A stretch of DNA of 64,000 bases from an uncultured Pseudomonadota bacterium (GTDB lineage Bacteria > Pseudomonadota > Gammaproteobacteria > Steroidobacterales > Woeseiaceae): NCBI GenBank assembly GCA_913055625.1, contig CAJXJW010000001.1:186001-250000 (forward strand), read 5' to 3'. Position 1 is the stretch's first letter; the number at the start of each line of letters is the position of its first letter. Below are positions 1-10,340 of this stretch, piece after piece. The position numbers were made by a program, and so were the translations under genes. The notes under the pieces are model-generated. The model saw only the letters and a list, made by a program, of their open reading frames with translations, searched no databases and had not been told where the DNA came from.

Positions 1-214
1 CGTGCGTAACGGCGCGTTCTACCAGGACACCGGCGGGAACTGGGTCTTCGTGGTGTCGCCGGATGGTGCGCAGGCAGTGCGCCGCAATGTTCGCTTCGGG
101 CGACGCAACACCGATTTCATCGAAGTGCTCGACGGCCTGGAGCCGGGCGAGCGCGTCATTACCTCACCGTATACCAGTTTTGTCGGCATGGACCGGCTCG
201 CAATCAACCAGTAG
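1..214 (+). CDS. HlyD/MacA-type periplasmic adaptor, C-terminal end (partial)
   Basis: Only the last ~70 residues are in the window; the gene begins upstream, so the in-frame GTG at 2 is not a real start. The visible part (tryptophan-valine-phenylalanine strand, a basic RRNVRFGRR stretch, then EVLDGLEPGERVITSPY) matches the beta-barrel/membrane-proximal end of HlyD/MacA family adaptors, which bridge an inner-membrane transporter to an outer-membrane channel. It stops 12 bases before the ABC ATPase gene, as expected for a MacA-MacB type operon. The family is clear from this tail; the substrate is not. Confidence 0.8.
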   Translation, partial: VRNGAFYQDTGGNWVFVVSPDGAQAVRRNVRFGRRNTDFIEVLDGLEPGERVITSPYTSFVGMDRLAINQ

Positions 215-226
215 GGGGAAGCCCGC

Positions 227-907
<681 letters not shown>

Positions 908-932
908 TTGCCGCACCGGGGAGAATTCGCCC

Positions 933-3362
933 ATGATCTGGAACAACGTCAAGATCGCGCTGCGCAATCTGCGCAAGAACCGGCTCTTCGCACTGATCAA
1001 CATCCTCGGCCTGGCCATCGGGTTGACGATCTTCGTCTTCGGCGGGTTGCTCATCCGCTACGAGCAGACGCATGACAGCTTCTTTTTGAACGCCGGGCGG
1101 ACGTACACGGTCGGGTCGATTGCCGCGCCCGAACTGAACGTGGGCGTCGACCAGTTCAACGTCGTCTGGTCCGCAATCGGGCCGATCATCGAGGCTGAGC
1201 TCGGCGACGTCGATGCGGTTGCTCGTACGATTCTGTCCGAGTACCTGCTGCGCACCGGTGAAGAGAGCTTCTATCACCAGGTTCGGTTCGCTGACCCGGC
1301 GCTGCTGCGGATCTTCGACCTCGATTTCGTGCAGGGCGACGACACCGCGCTGGACGACCCGAGCAGTATCATCATCAACGAAAGCGCTGCCAGGAAATAC
1401 TTTGGCACTTCCGATGCTGTCGGCGAGGTCATCACGCTCGGGAACAAGTGGGATTTTCGCGTTTCGGCGGTGTTCCGCGATATCCCGCTGAATTCCCATT
1501 TCAATTCGATGCCGATCATGAACGTGCCGCTCGACGTCGTCCTGCCGATGGCGGCGCTTGTGCGCATGGAGGACCACGATCTGGCTGGCGACTACAACAA
1601 TATTTCTCTTGGCAACATGACGTACGTGATGTTGCCGCCGGGACTTGATCAAGGTTGGCTGGAACGGCAGTTGGACGGCGTGTTTGAGCGGCATATCAAC
1701 GAGGACTTGCGGAGCACGGTTTCGTCTTTCTTCGTTTCCCCGCTCTCGAATGCGAATCTCGCAATCTGGGACACGATGGGCATGCCGGTCATCGCCGCCG
1801 TGCAGCTGCTCAGTCTGCTGATCCTGTTGATCGCCTGCGTCAACTACGCCAATCTCGCGACGGCGCAGGCGCTCGGGCGCAGCCGGGAAGTCGGCATGCG
1901 GAAGACCATGGGCGCCGGCCAGCTGCAGCTGCTCGGCCAGTTCCTGATGGAGAGTCTCGTCATTGCGGCCATTGCGATGGTGGTGGCGATGGCGGCCGTC
2001 GAGATACTGGTTCCGCTGTTCAACAATCTCGCAAACAAGGCATTGGCCATTGACTACGTACGGGTGCTGCCGTGGCTGTGCCTGGTAACCGTGCTCGTCG
2101 GTATCGGAGCCGGTCTCTACCCGGCGTGGCTGATCACGCGGGCTTCCCCGATTGACGCCCTCCGTGACGTGGGCCGTAAGGGGAAGAAGGGAGCCCTGGT
2201 CCGCTCGTTCATGATCGGAGCCCAGTTCGCCATCTCGGCATTCATGCTGGCAATCGTGGCCGTCGTCTACATGCAGAACCGCCAGGTCGAGGCGTCGAGC
2301 TACGTCTTCCCGCGCTCCGAGATCTACGTGCTCGACCGCATGGCCGACGCCGACATCAGCGTCAGCCGGGATACGTTGCAGCGCGAGCTCGAAGCTCTTC
2401 CGCAGATCGAGGCCGTCGCCTACTCGTCGCAGGTGCCGTTCGAGCAGAACAACTCGATGACGATGGCAACGGCACAGCCCGGCGACGAGGCCGGGCAGTT
2501 CCAGATTCAGTTGATGCGCATGTCGCCCGGATTTCTCGGTGTGTACGACATTCCGCTGCTGGCGGGGCGGGACCTGAGCCGCGACGTGGCGAACGACCGC
2601 TACGTCTATATGGAGTCCGAAACGATCAACGTGCTGGTCAACGAGATGGTGCTCGATCAGCTCGGCATCGCGTCACCGGCAGAGGCGTTGAACACGCGTA
2701 TCTACGACCTGGACGACCGCGACTCGCTGCGTGAACTCGTCATTGTCGGCGTGGTACCGACTCAAAACATTGTCGGGCTCTACAGCCCGGAGAAGCCGTG
2801 GGTGTTCCGCTACGAACCGGCCGTCCTGCGCGAAGCCTCCATTCGAATCGCACCGGGTGATATGCGCGATGCTGTCCGGGCGATCGAAGGCGTATGGAAC
2901 CGCGTCGTGCCCAACTACCCGATGCAAGGTCGTTTCCTCGACGAGGTCTTCGACCAGGTCTTCAACATCATGCAGGCGATGAACATCGCGCTTGCCGGAT
3001 TTGCCGCCATTGCCCTGGCGCTCGCGCTGATCGGGCTGTTCGGTCTCGCAGCCTTCATGGCAACCCAGCGGACACGCGAGATTGGCGTCCGGAAGGTGCT
3101 GGGTGCGAGTTCGGCACAGATTGCACGGCTGCTGGTCTGGCAGTTCTCGAAGCCGGTAGCGTGGGCGCTGGCGATTGCCCTCCCGGCGGCGTACTTCGGG
3201 TCGAAGGCCTATCTCGATTTCTTCTCGAACAGAATCGATTCGCAATTGCCGATACTGCTGGTCGCCGGTTTCGTATCGGTACTGCTCGCCTGGTTGACGG
3301 TATCCGGGCATGCGATCCGTATTGCGCGCTCCAACCCGGTGCACGCGCTGCGGCACGAGTAG
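933..3362 (+). CDS. ABC transporter permease, MacB/FtsX family, double-length
   Basis: An 809-residue inner-membrane permease with two FtsX units in one chain. The first membrane helix is at about residues 20-42, followed by a periplasmic MacB_PCD domain, three or four helices around 285-445, a second periplasmic domain (about 450-670) and three helices at the C-terminus. The sequence after the third helix in each half (SREVGMRKTMGA and TREIGVRKVLGA) is the conserved coupling helix that contacts the ATPase. It follows the ATPase by 25 bases. The set probably exports a peptide, antibiotic or lipid-linked substrate; the substrate cannot be read from sequence. Such double-FtsX proteins are common in GC-rich gammaproteobacteria and Bacteroidetes. 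Confidence 0.92.
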   Translation: MIWNNVKIALRNLRKNRLFALINILGLAIGLTIFVFGGLLIRYEQTHDSFFLNAGRTYTVGSIAAPELNVGVDQFNVVWSAIGPIIEAELGDVDAVARTILSEYLLRTGEESFYHQVRFADPALLRIFDLDFVQGDDTALDDPSSIIINESAARKYFGTSDAVGEVITLGNKWDFRVSAVFRDIPLNSHFNSMPIMNVPLDVVLPMAALVRMEDHDLAGDYNNISLGNMTYVMLPPGLDQGWLERQLDGVFERHINEDLRSTVSSFFVSPLSNANLAIWDTMGMPVIAAVQLLSLLILLIACVNYANLATAQALGRSREVGMRKTMGAGQLQLLGQFLMESLVIAAIAMVVAMAAVEILVPLFNNLANKALAIDYVRVLPWLCLVTVLVGIGAGLYPAWLITRASPIDALRDVGRKGKKGALVRSFMIGAQFAISAFMLAIVAVVYMQNRQVEASSYVFPRSEIYVLDRMADADISVSRDTLQRELEALPQIEAVAYSSQVPFEQNNSMTMATAQPGDEAGQFQIQLMRMSPGFLGVYDIPLLAGRDLSRDVANDRYVYMESETINVLVNEMVLDQLGIASPAEALNTRIYDLDDRDSLRELVIVGVVPTQNIVGLYSPEKPWVFRYEPAVLREASIRIAPGDMRDAVRAIEGVWNRVVPNYPMQGRFLDEVFDQVFNIMQAMNIALAGFAAIALALALIGLFGLAAFMATQRTREIGVRKVLGASSAQIARLLVWQFSKPVAWALAIALPAAYFGSKAYLDFFSNRIDSQLPILLVAGFVSVLLAWLTVSGHAIRIARSNPVHALRHE

Positions 3363-3378
3363 ACGGAAGGTCATCGCG

Positions 3379-3414
3379 GCACCGCCGGCGCCTGTGACCA
3401 CGCGCCGGCGGTGC
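3379..3414. terminator. Perfect 13-bp inverted repeat after the ABC permease gene
   Basis: GCACCGCCGGCGC (3379-3391) and its exact reverse complement (3402-3414) flank a 10-base loop, 17 bases after the permease stop. It would fold into a very stable stem. No T-run follows, so it is not a classic intrinsic terminator, but its position fits the 3' end of the transporter operon. Confidence 0.5.
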
Positions 3415-3492
3415 GCTGCTGTTCGGGCGGCCGGTTCCTGATAGATTACGCGCTTTCCGGCCCAACGAGCCCCAGCGAAGGAACCCGCGTCG

Positions 3493-4344
3493 ATGACCCG
3501 ACCGTACCGATTGACCCTGTCCTGCCCGGATCAGCCCGGCCTCGTCGCGCGCGTGTCGACGATGCTGTACGACAACGGTGCGAACATCCTCGAGGCGCAG
3601 CAGTTCGACGACCTGCGAACGGGGCACTTCTTCATGCGGATCGAGTTCGCCTGCGGCGACAGTATCGACGCCGTGCGCGAGGCGCTGGACGGTCTGGCGA
3701 AGAAGCTGGACATGACGGTCAACCTGCGCGATGCGGCAAGTCGCAAGAAGGTGCTGATCCTCGTCTCCAAACTGGATCATTGCCTGGGTGACCTGCTGTA
3801 CCGCTACCGCATCGGCGAATTGCCGATGGAGGTCGTCGGCGTCGTCTCGAACCATCCGCGCGACGCACTCCCGGTCACCGATGTCGGGGACATTCCCTAC
3901 CACCACCTGCCGGTGACGCCCGAGACGAAACCGGAACAGGAAGCGGCGGTTCGCGGACTCGTCGAGGGAACGGGGGCCGAACTCGTCGTGCTCGCGCGCT
4001 ACATGCAGATCCTCTCCGACCAGATGTCGGCCTTCCTGTCCGGCCGCTGCGTGAACATTCACCACAGCTTCCTGCCCGGTTTCAAAGGCGCGCGCCCCTA
4101 TCACCAGGCTTACGAGCGCGGCGTGAAGATGATCGGTGCCACGGCGCACTTCGTTACGGCGGATCTCGATGAGGGGCCGATCATCGTGCAGGACGTGGAG
4201 CACATCACGCACTCGGACACGCCGGATGACCTGGTGCGCAAGGGCCGGGACATCGAGCGCCGCGTGCTGGCGCGCGCCGTCGGCTACCTGCTCGAGGACC
4301 GGGTGATGCTGAACGGGCAGAAGACGGTGGTCTTCGCCGATTGA
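3493..4344 (+). CDS. purU: Formyltetrahydrofolate deformylase
   Basis: A 283-residue protein that hydrolyses 10-formyl-tetrahydrofolate to formate and tetrahydrofolate, balancing one-carbon pools and feeding formate to PurT. Residues 5-80 form an ACT domain ([14 protein letters not shown]), followed by a formyltransferase fold. The catalytic triad of the family is intact: N188, H190 in [14 protein letters not shown], and D226 in TADLDEGPI, with the standard 36-residue gap between His and Asp. Length is normal for PurU. The ATG at 3493 is preceded by GAAGGAA. It lies 73 bases before maeB on the same strand. Confidence 0.97.
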   Translation: MTRPYRLTLSCPDQPGLVARVSTMLYDNGANILEAQQFDDLRTGHFFMRIEFACGDSIDAVREALDGLAKKLDMTVNLRDAASRKKVLILVSKLDHCLGDLLYRYRIGELPMEVVGVVSNHPRDALPVTDVGDIPYHHLPVTPETKPEQEAAVRGLVEGTGAELVVLARYMQILSDQMSAFLSGRCVNIHHSFLPGFKGARPYHQAYERGVKMIGATAHFVTADLDEGPIIVQDVEHITHSDTPDDLVRKGRDIERRVLARAVGYLLEDRVMLNGQKTVVFAD

Positions 4345-4417
4345 CTTCCCGGGTCGCTTGCCGGCCGCAGGGCCAAAAATGCGACAATCGCCGCCCCACG
4401 AACGGATTGAGCACCTC

Positions 4418-6715
4418 ATGACGCCGTCACTGAAAGAAAGCGCGTTGCGCTATCACCGGTCGCTGCCCTCCGGCAAGCTGTCCGTCACGCCGACCAAGCC
4501 GCTGGAAAACCGGCTGGACCTCTCCCAGGCATATTCGCCGGGCGTCGCGTATCCCTGCCAGGAGATCATGGCCGACCCGCTCGCGGCGTCCGTGTTCACG
4601 GCACGCAGCAACCTCGTCGGCGTGATCACGAACGGGACCGCCGTGCTTGGGCTCGGCAACATCGGCCCGCTGGCCGCGAAGCCGGTGATGGAGGGCAAGT
4701 CGGTACTGTTCAAGCGCTTCGCGAACATCGACGCGTTCGATATTGAGATCGACGAACCTGACCCGAAGCGCTTGGTCGACGTGGTCGCGGCGCTGGCGCC
4801 GACGTTCGGCGCGATCAATCTCGAGGATATCAAGGCGCCGGACTGTTTCGAGGTCGAGAAAGCGCTCGAGGAGCGGCTCGACATCCCGGTATTCCACGAC
4901 GACCAGCACGGCACCGCCATCGTGGTCGCGGCGGCATTGCGCAACGGCCTGGAGCTGGTGGGCAAGCGGCTGGACAACGTCAAGCTGGTCGCGACCGGCG
5001 GCGGCGCCGCGAGCCTCGCGTGCCTCAATCTGCTCGTCGACCTCGGGCTGCCGGTCGAGGCGGTGACGCTCGTCGACATCGAGGGTGTGGTCTACGCCGG
5101 CCGCGAAAAGGACATGAACGCGTTCAAGTCCCGTTTTGCCCGCGACACGAAGGAACGCACGCTCGACGATGCGATCGACGCCGCCGACGTGTTTCTCGGG
5201 CTGTCGGCGCCGGGCATCCTGACCCCGGACATGGTCAAGCGGATGGCCGACAACCCGCTCGTCTTCGCGCTGGCGAACCCGGTGCCCGAGATACTGCCGG
5301 AGGAAGTACGGGCGGTGCGCGACGATGCCGTCATCGCCACGGGACGGTCCGACTACCCGAACCAGGTCAACAACGTCTTGTGCTTCCCGTTCATCTTCCG
5401 CGGGGCGCTGGATGTCGGCGCGACGACGATCAACCGGCAGATGCAGGCGGCGTGCGTGGACGCCATCGCCGGACTGGCGAAACGGGCGCTGGCGGACGAA
5501 GTGAGCAGCGGCGAGGCCGACGAGACGCCGGTTTTCTCCCGCGACTACCTGATCCCGAAGCCCTTCGACCCGCGACTCTATGTCGAGGTGTCGCTGGCCA
5601 CGGCCCGAGCCGCCGTCGAGTCCGGCGTTGCGACGCGGCCGGTCGACGATTTCGACGTCTACCGCCGGCGGCTGACGTCCTTCAACACGCGTTCGCAGCT
5701 CTTCATGCAGCCGGAAGTGGAAATCGCCCGGCGCGCGAAGGAGCGGCTCGTTTACGCCGAGGGCGAGAACCCGACGGTCCTGCGTGCCGCGCAGGCCGTG
5801 ATTGCCGAAGGTATGGCCGACGTCAAGCTGATCGGCCGTGCGGACGTCGTGCGCCGCCGGCTCGAGTCGATCGGCAGCGAACTCAAGGCCGGCCAGGACT
5901 TCGAACTCGTCGACCCGCAGGACGACCCACGCTACCGCGATTACTGGGAAACCTACCACGAGCTGACCTGCCGCCGCGGCGTGTCGAAAGCGGTGGCGCG
6001 CCTGGTCATGCGGACGAGTAACAGCGCGATCGCAGCCTGCATGCTGGCGAAGGGCGACGCGGACGCGATGCTGTGCGGGACGGAAGGTCGTTTCGACCGG
6101 CACCTGCGCAATGTCATCGACGTCATCGGCCCGCGCTCGCAGAAAGAACGCATCTGCTCGGTTTCGGTCCTTCTGCTGCCGCAGGGTCCGTTGTTCATCA
6201 CCGACCCGTACATCGACGTCGGCAAGAAGGTCGGCACGATCGTGCAGCTCACGCTGGCCGCGGCGGAGCGGGTTCGCAACTTCGGCGTCGCGCCCAAGGT
6301 CGCGATGTTGTCGCATTCGAACTTCGGATCGTCACGGACCCGGTCCGCGCAGAAGATGCGCGAAGCCACGCGGGCACTGCGCGAACTGGCGCCCGAGCTC
6401 GAAGTCGAGGGCGAAATGCACGCCAATGTCGCGCTCGACGAGAACGTGCGCGAGATGCTGATCCGGCACTCGCGCCTCGAGGGCGCGGCGAATCTGCTGG
6501 TCATGCCGACGCTCGACGCGGCAAACATCTCGATCGAGCTGCTGCGCTCGGTGACGAAGGCGGTGCTCGTGGGACCGTTGCTGATGAACACGGCGATGCC
6601 GGCCCACATCGCGACGCCCGCCACCACGGCGAAGGGCCTCTACAACATGAGTGCCGTCGCAGCGGCGGACGCCTGGCGGGCGGCCCGACGCGAGGCGACT
6701 GCCACACGTGGCTGA
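4418..6715 (+). CDS. maeB: NADP-dependent malic enzyme with phosphotransacetylase-like C-terminal domain
   Basis: Converts malate to pyruvate and CO2 with NADP+, giving NADPH and linking the TCA cycle to pyruvate. The start is taken as the ATG at 4418 (MTPSLKESALRYH), which matches the family N-terminus; an in-frame ATG at 4358 would add 20 unrelated residues. The 765-residue chain has the malic N-domain (Y39 in AYSPGVAY, K94 in KPVMEGKS), a metal-binding EDIKAPDCF region, a Rossmann motif (ATGGGAA, about residue 193) and, from about 440 on, the phosphotransacetylase-like domain of MaeB that binds acetyl-CoA as a regulator. Its stop overlaps the start of the next gene. Confidence 0.95.
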   Translation: MTPSLKESALRYHRSLPSGKLSVTPTKPLENRLDLSQAYSPGVAYPCQEIMADPLAASVFTARSNLVGVITNGTAVLGLGNIGPLAAKPVMEGKSVLFKRFANIDAFDIEIDEPDPKRLVDVVAALAPTFGAINLEDIKAPDCFEVEKALEERLDIPVFHDDQHGTAIVVAAALRNGLELVGKRLDNVKLVATGGGAASLACLNLLVDLGLPVEAVTLVDIEGVVYAGREKDMNAFKSRFARDTKERTLDDAIDAADVFLGLSAPGILTPDMVKRMADNPLVFALANPVPEILPEEVRAVRDDAVIATGRSDYPNQVNNVLCFPFIFRGALDVGATTINRQMQAACVDAIAGLAKRALADEVSSGEADETPVFSRDYLIPKPFDPRLYVEVSLATARAAVESGVATRPVDDFDVYRRRLTSFNTRSQLFMQPEVEIARRAKERLVYAEGENPTVLRAAQAVIAEGMADVKLIGRADVVRRRLESIGSELKAGQDFELVDPQDDPRYRDYWETYHELTCRRGVSKAVARLVMRTSNSAIAACMLAKGDADAMLCGTEGRFDRHLRNVIDVIGPRSQKERICSVSVLLLPQGPLFITDPYIDVGKKVGTIVQLTLAAAERVRNFGVAPKVAMLSHSNFGSSRTRSAQKMREATRALRELAPELEVEGEMHANVALDENVREMLIRHSRLEGAANLLVMPTLDAANISIELLRSVTKAVLVGPLLMNTAMPAHIATPATTAKGLYNMSAVAAADAWRAARREATATRG

Positions 6716-7541
6716 CAGGCGTCATGTCGCCGTCCTGTCCGGGTGGGTCGCCGCGGGCATCCTGTCGACGGCGGTTTTTCCGGCGACGGCGGATGACATG
6801 CCGACGGCACGGATCCTGATCGCGGGCGATTCGACCGCTTCGGACTACCCGGATGAACGGGCGCCGCAGGCCGGCTGGGGGCAGGCGCTGCCGTATTTCG
6901 TCCGCGAGGGTGTGCCGGTGCTGAACCGGGCAGTCAGCGGCCGGAGCACGAAGAGCTACATCGACGAGGGCAAATGGGAATCGCTGGTCGGCGAGATCCG
7001 TGCCGGCGACCTGGTGCTGATCAGCTTCGGGCATAACGATTCCCGCGACGATGCGCCGGAACGCTACGCGGCTCCCGACGGCGCCTACCGCGACAATCTC
7101 GTCCGATTCGCCGCCGACGTGCGGTCGCGCGGCGGGACGCCGGTCATCGTGTCATCGGCGGCCCGCCGGTTGTGGGAAGGGCCGGCGATGGTCGAGACGC
7201 ACGGGCTTTACGCGCTGAACTCGGCGGTCGCGGCCGACGAGGCCGGCGTCGCGTTCATCGACCTGGCGATCCTGTCGCTGGCTTATTTCGAGACGCTGGG
7301 GCGCGAGGGGACGAAGCGCGACTTCCTGTGGTTATCGCCGGAGCAGGGCAACGCACGCTTCCCGGACGGCGTCGAGGACAACACGCACTTCACGGAACTC
7401 GGCGCCTGCGGCGTGGCGCGGGTGATTGCCGCGGCGCTTGCACCGGACGCCGTCGTGGACAGTCGCCGCATCGGCCTGGACGGGACGGGCGGGGAGCGGC
7501 CGGCATCCGTCATCGCGTGCGCCGCCGCACTGCGGCCCTGA
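6708..7541 (+). CDS. Secreted SGNH/GDSL hydrolase, rhamnogalacturonan acetylesterase-like
   Basis: A 277-residue esterase of the SGNH fold, probably removing acetyl groups from rhamnogalacturonan or a related pectin. The start is set at GTG 6708, which overlaps the maeB stop by 8 bases; an upstream ATG (6651) would lie inside maeB. From the GTG the protein begins with a signal peptide (about residues 8-29, ending PATA). Block I has the nucleophile Ser42 in AGDST; the GHND block and the DNTHFTELGA block supply the rest of the catalytic machinery. Together with the GH105-like gene at 14627 it points to pectin use. Substrate assignment is by family resemblance only. Confidence 0.82.
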   Translation: MADRRHVAVLSGWVAAGILSTAVFPATADDMPTARILIAGDSTASDYPDERAPQAGWGQALPYFVREGVPVLNRAVSGRSTKSYIDEGKWESLVGEIRAGDLVLISFGHNDSRDDAPERYAAPDGAYRDNLVRFAADVRSRGGTPVIVSSAARRLWEGPAMVETHGLYALNSAVAADEAGVAFIDLAILSLAYFETLGREGTKRDFLWLSPEQGNARFPDGVEDNTHFTELGACGVARVIAAALAPDAVVDSRRIGLDGTGGERPASVIACAAALRP

Positions 7542-7555
7542 GGACCTGGTTTGCC

Positions 7556-7569
7556 GGCGCGGCCGCGCC
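7556..7569. repeat. 14-bp GC palindrome after the SGNH hydrolase gene
   Basis: GGCGCGGCCGCGCC is a perfect palindrome 15 bases after the esterase stop. It may form a short hairpin or be a chance product of high GC. Its function is unknown. Confidence 0.25.
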
Positions 7570-7604
7570 GCGCTTTGCCCGTGAATCAGGGCGTGCTGCT
7601 CACG

Positions 7605-7610
7605 TATACT
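7605..7610 (+). promoter_or_regulatory. Possible -10 element upstream of the TIM-barrel isomerase gene
   Basis: TATACT stands out in GC-rich sequence 40 bases before the ATG at 7650. No convincing -35 hexamer lies 16-18 bases upstream, so this is only a candidate promoter. Confidence 0.35.
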
Positions 7611-7649
7611 GCGCCGACAACGCGAGACACGGCCAAAGGGGGAGTAACG

Positions 7650-8897
7650 ATGGCGAGCAAAGCGGTTCCGTTCGAACCGAAACCGATGAAGATCAGCGTG
7701 CTGACGGCCGCGCTGCAGGAACTGACGCCGCGCGAAAAGCGCGACCCGGACCCGGATCTCGCGATCGAGGAGTGGCTCGCGTTCTCGCGCGATATCGGTT
7801 CGCCGTACATCCAGCTCTCTGCCGCGCTGCACCCGACGCTCACGGACGTGCCACCGGAAGCGATGCTGGACCCGGTCGCGAACACGCTCGACCTGCGCGA
7901 CCCGTTTGACGAGAAGCGTGCCGCGCGCGTGCATGCCGCGATGAAGGACACCGGCGTCGGCCTGTCGGACGTCGGCTACTTCGACAACATGCTCGTCGCC
8001 GACGACGCGGCCCGCAAATTCAAGCACGACTTCATGCTGCGCGTATTCGACGCCGCGGTGCTGATGGGCACGAACGCGATCTGCGGCTTCGTCGGTCGCA
8101 ACTACGACCTCGAGATGGACGGCAACCTCGAGATGTTCGAGTCGGAGTTCATTCCGCTGCTGAAAGAAGCGAAGGCGCGCGGCCTGACCTACCGCGTCGA
8201 GCAGTGCCCGATGCCGGGCTGGACCGTGCTCGACCGCTGGCACAACAACATCGCGTACGCGCCCGGCCCGTGGATTGCGCTGCACCGGATCTGCGAAAAG
8301 CACGGCGTCGGTGACCAGTTCCGCATTCACTACGACCCGTCGCACTCGGTGCTGATGGGCCAGGACACGCGCTCGATGTTCCAGTACCTGAAGGACGAGG
8401 GCTACAACTTCCTGATCGACGGCTTCCACGTGAAGGGGCAGGTCATCGATTCGAAGGGCGTGTCCGCCTGGGGCTACGGTGGACAGACAATGCAGCGCGG
8501 TGACTGGGAGGGCAGCACGCCGTCGTCGAACCCGGCGGACCAGGTGCACGCGTGGAAGAAGCAGACCGCGCTGTGCGAGCACGAGCTGCCGGGCACCGCC
8601 CGGCACGACCCGCTCGCGTACCTGCAGAATCGAACGGTCGACTGGCTCGACCACCAGCTCGCGGCGCGCGAATTGCTGGACATCGACCCGTCGGAGACCT
8701 ACCTCGTCGTCGAGCACGAGTACCCGCCGGCACGCATCCAGGACAAGGCGTTGCTGGAACCGATCCTGAAGGGTTCCGTCGACTTCACCCGTGCGATCGA
8801 CGAAGCCGCGGCGGCGATGTACGCACTGCAGAACGAGGTGATGCCGGCGCAGGGGATTCCCGTGCAGGGTTACGGCCGAGAACCCTACCGATCCTGA
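7650..8897 (+). CDS. Sugar phosphate isomerase/epimerase-like TIM barrel protein
   Basis: A 415-residue cytoplasmic protein of the xylose-isomerase-like TIM barrel superfamily (IolE/IolI/hydroxypyruvate isomerase relatives). The ATG at 7650 is chosen because AAAGGGGGAG lies just upstream and the protein then opens with [25 protein letters not shown], with the first barrel strand at about residue 12. Metal-ligand-like motifs include [28 protein letters not shown] and VEHEY. It is longer than the usual ~280-residue members. It precedes a nucleoside-type sugar permease, suggesting a shared carbohydrate substrate, but the reaction cannot be named. Confidence 0.8.
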   Translation: MASKAVPFEPKPMKISVLTAALQELTPREKRDPDPDLAIEEWLAFSRDIGSPYIQLSAALHPTLTDVPPEAMLDPVANTLDLRDPFDEKRAARVHAAMKDTGVGLSDVGYFDNMLVADDAARKFKHDFMLRVFDAAVLMGTNAICGFVGRNYDLEMDGNLEMFESEFIPLLKEAKARGLTYRVEQCPMPGWTVLDRWHNNIAYAPGPWIALHRICEKHGVGDQFRIHYDPSHSVLMGQDTRSMFQYLKDEGYNFLIDGFHVKGQVIDSKGVSAWGYGGQTMQRGDWEGSTPSSNPADQVHAWKKQTALCEHELPGTARHDPLAYLQNRTVDWLDHQLAARELLDIDPSETYLVVEHEYPPARIQDKALLEPILKGSVDFTRAIDEAAAAMYALQNEVMPAQGIPVQGYGREPYRS

Positions 8898-9019
8898 GAG
8901 CGCCGCAGATGTCGCGATACGGCGTTGCGAAGTGTTCCCGGAATGCTCATGTACCCGCAAGTACACTGCGCTTCCGGGAACACTCCGCGCCTTGTCTCGC
9001 AACACCTGCGACGCTCTCA
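8895..9019. repeat. 125-bp imperfect palindrome (long intergenic hairpin)
   Basis: The two ~50-base arms are near-complete reverse complements. TGAGAGCG (8895-8902) pairs with CGCTCTCA (9012-9019), TTCCCGGAA with TTCCGGGAA, and TGTAC with GTACA around a 6-base loop near 8957. The left arm begins at the stop codon of the isomerase gene. No T-run follows. This resembles the long hairpin repeats or miniature elements found between genes in several gammaproteobacteria. Confidence 0.8.
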
Positions 9020-9077
9020 GCACGAAGATTGAGCATTGGGTTTGCAGTTTGAACGGCAACAATAAGAAGGAGCTGGC

Positions 9078-10337
9078 ATGAGCGTATCCGCTCGACTCAG
9101 CGTGATGATGTTCCTCCAGTTTTTCATCTGGGGCGCGTGGTACGTGACCATCGGCAACTACATGACGTCGATCGGCATGGCCGACCTGACGCACTGGCCG
9201 TACACGGTCAACCCGATCGCGGCCATTGTCGCGCCGTTCTTCCTGGGGCTGGTCGCCGATCGTTACTTCGCCACCGAGAAAGTGCTGGCGGCTCTGCACC
9301 TGCTTGGCGGTGTCGTCATGCTCATGCTGCCGCAGTTTGCCGGCAGCGCCACGGCGTTCATCCTCGGCCTGTTGCTGTACAACCTCTGCTACATGCCGAC
9401 GCTGGGCCTCGCGAACTCGCTGGCTTTTCACAATATCGAGGACCAGGAGCGGCAGTTCCCGCTGATCCGCGTGTTCGGCACGATCGGCTGGATCGTGGCG
9501 GGGCTCTTCATCGGCTTCGTGCTCGGCCAGTTCAGCGGCGACATCCTGCCGGATCGCACGCCGCTGCCGCTGTACACGACGGGCGTCGCCAGCCTGCTGC
9601 TCGGCCTCTACAGCTACACGCTGCCGCACACGCCGCCGCCGGGCGCGGGGGAGAAGGTTTCCTTGCGCAGCATCGTCGGGCTCGACGCGCTTTCCCGGCT
9701 GGGCAGTCGTTCGTTCTTCATCTTCATTTTCAGCTCGCTGCTGATCTGTGTCCCGCTGGCGGCGTACTACAATTTCGCCCCGATCTTCGCGGCGAACGCC
9801 GTCTACGACCAGGGCACCACGAACGCGTTGACCGGCCTGTTGCCGAATCCGTCGTCGCTGATGAGTCTCGGCCAGATGTCGGAAGTGGCGTTCATGCTGC
9901 TGATGCCGTTCTTCTTCGTGCGACTCGGCGTGAAGTGGATGCTGGCCATCGGCATGCTGGCCTGGGTGCTGCGCTACGCACTGTTCGCAATGGGTGCGCC
10001 GGATGCGGTGTTCTGGATGGTGGCCGGCGGCATCCTGTTGCACGGCATCTGCTACGACTTCTTCTTCGTCACAGGGCAGATCTACGTCGACAAGAAATCC
10101 ACACCGGCCATCCGCGGCCAGGCACAGGGTTTCCTCGTGCTGGTGACGTACGGCATCGGCATGTTCATCGGCGCGCAGGTCGCCGGTGCGATCTACAATC
10201 GCTTCCTGGCGGGCGCACCAGCCCTGAACCTCGCCCGCTGGGGCGATTTCTGGTATGTGCCGGCCGGCTTCGCGCTGCTGGTGCTCGTTTTCTTCCTCGT
10301 CGCGTTCCGCGACGACGCGTCAGGGGAGACGGCCTGA
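9078..10337 (+). CDS. MFS transporter, nucleoside:H+ symporter (NupG/XapB-like)
   Basis: A 419-residue, 12-helix inner-membrane permease. The N-terminus SVMMFLQFFIWGAWYVTIGNYM is the hallmark of the nucleoside:proton symporter family, and the loop LGLVADRYFATEKVLA between helices 2 and 3 is the MFS motif A region. The ATG at 9078 has AAGGAG five bases upstream. Members of this family in polysaccharide-degrading bacteria often sit beside sugar isomerases or oxidoreductases, as here, so the substrate may be a sugar or sugar derivative rather than a nucleoside. Confidence 0.88.
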   Translation: MSVSARLSVMMFLQFFIWGAWYVTIGNYMTSIGMADLTHWPYTVNPIAAIVAPFFLGLVADRYFATEKVLAALHLLGGVVMLMLPQFAGSATAFILGLLLYNLCYMPTLGLANSLAFHNIEDQERQFPLIRVFGTIGWIVAGLFIGFVLGQFSGDILPDRTPLPLYTTGVASLLLGLYSYTLPHTPPPGAGEKVSLRSIVGLDALSRLGSRSFFIFIFSSLLICVPLAAYYNFAPIFAANAVYDQGTTNALTGLLPNPSSLMSLGQMSEVAFMLLMPFFFVRLGVKWMLAIGMLAWVLRYALFAMGAPDAVFWMVAGGILLHGICYDFFFVTGQIYVDKKSTPAIRGQAQGFLVLVTYGIGMFIGAQVAGAIYNRFLAGAPALNLARWGDFWYVPAGFALLVLVFFLVAFRDDASGETA

Positions 10338-10340
10338 GCG

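Noticed and set aside
4341-4388. Promoter for maeB from TTGACT and a downstream GACAAT
   Set aside because: The two hexamers are about 36 bases apart, too far for a sigma-70 promoter, and TTGACT overlaps the purU stop.
7332-10043. 903-codon minus-strand open frame
   Set aside because: It is the antisense shadow of the TIM-barrel and MFS genes, a common effect of GC-rich codon use; histidine/arginine-rich composition and no domains.
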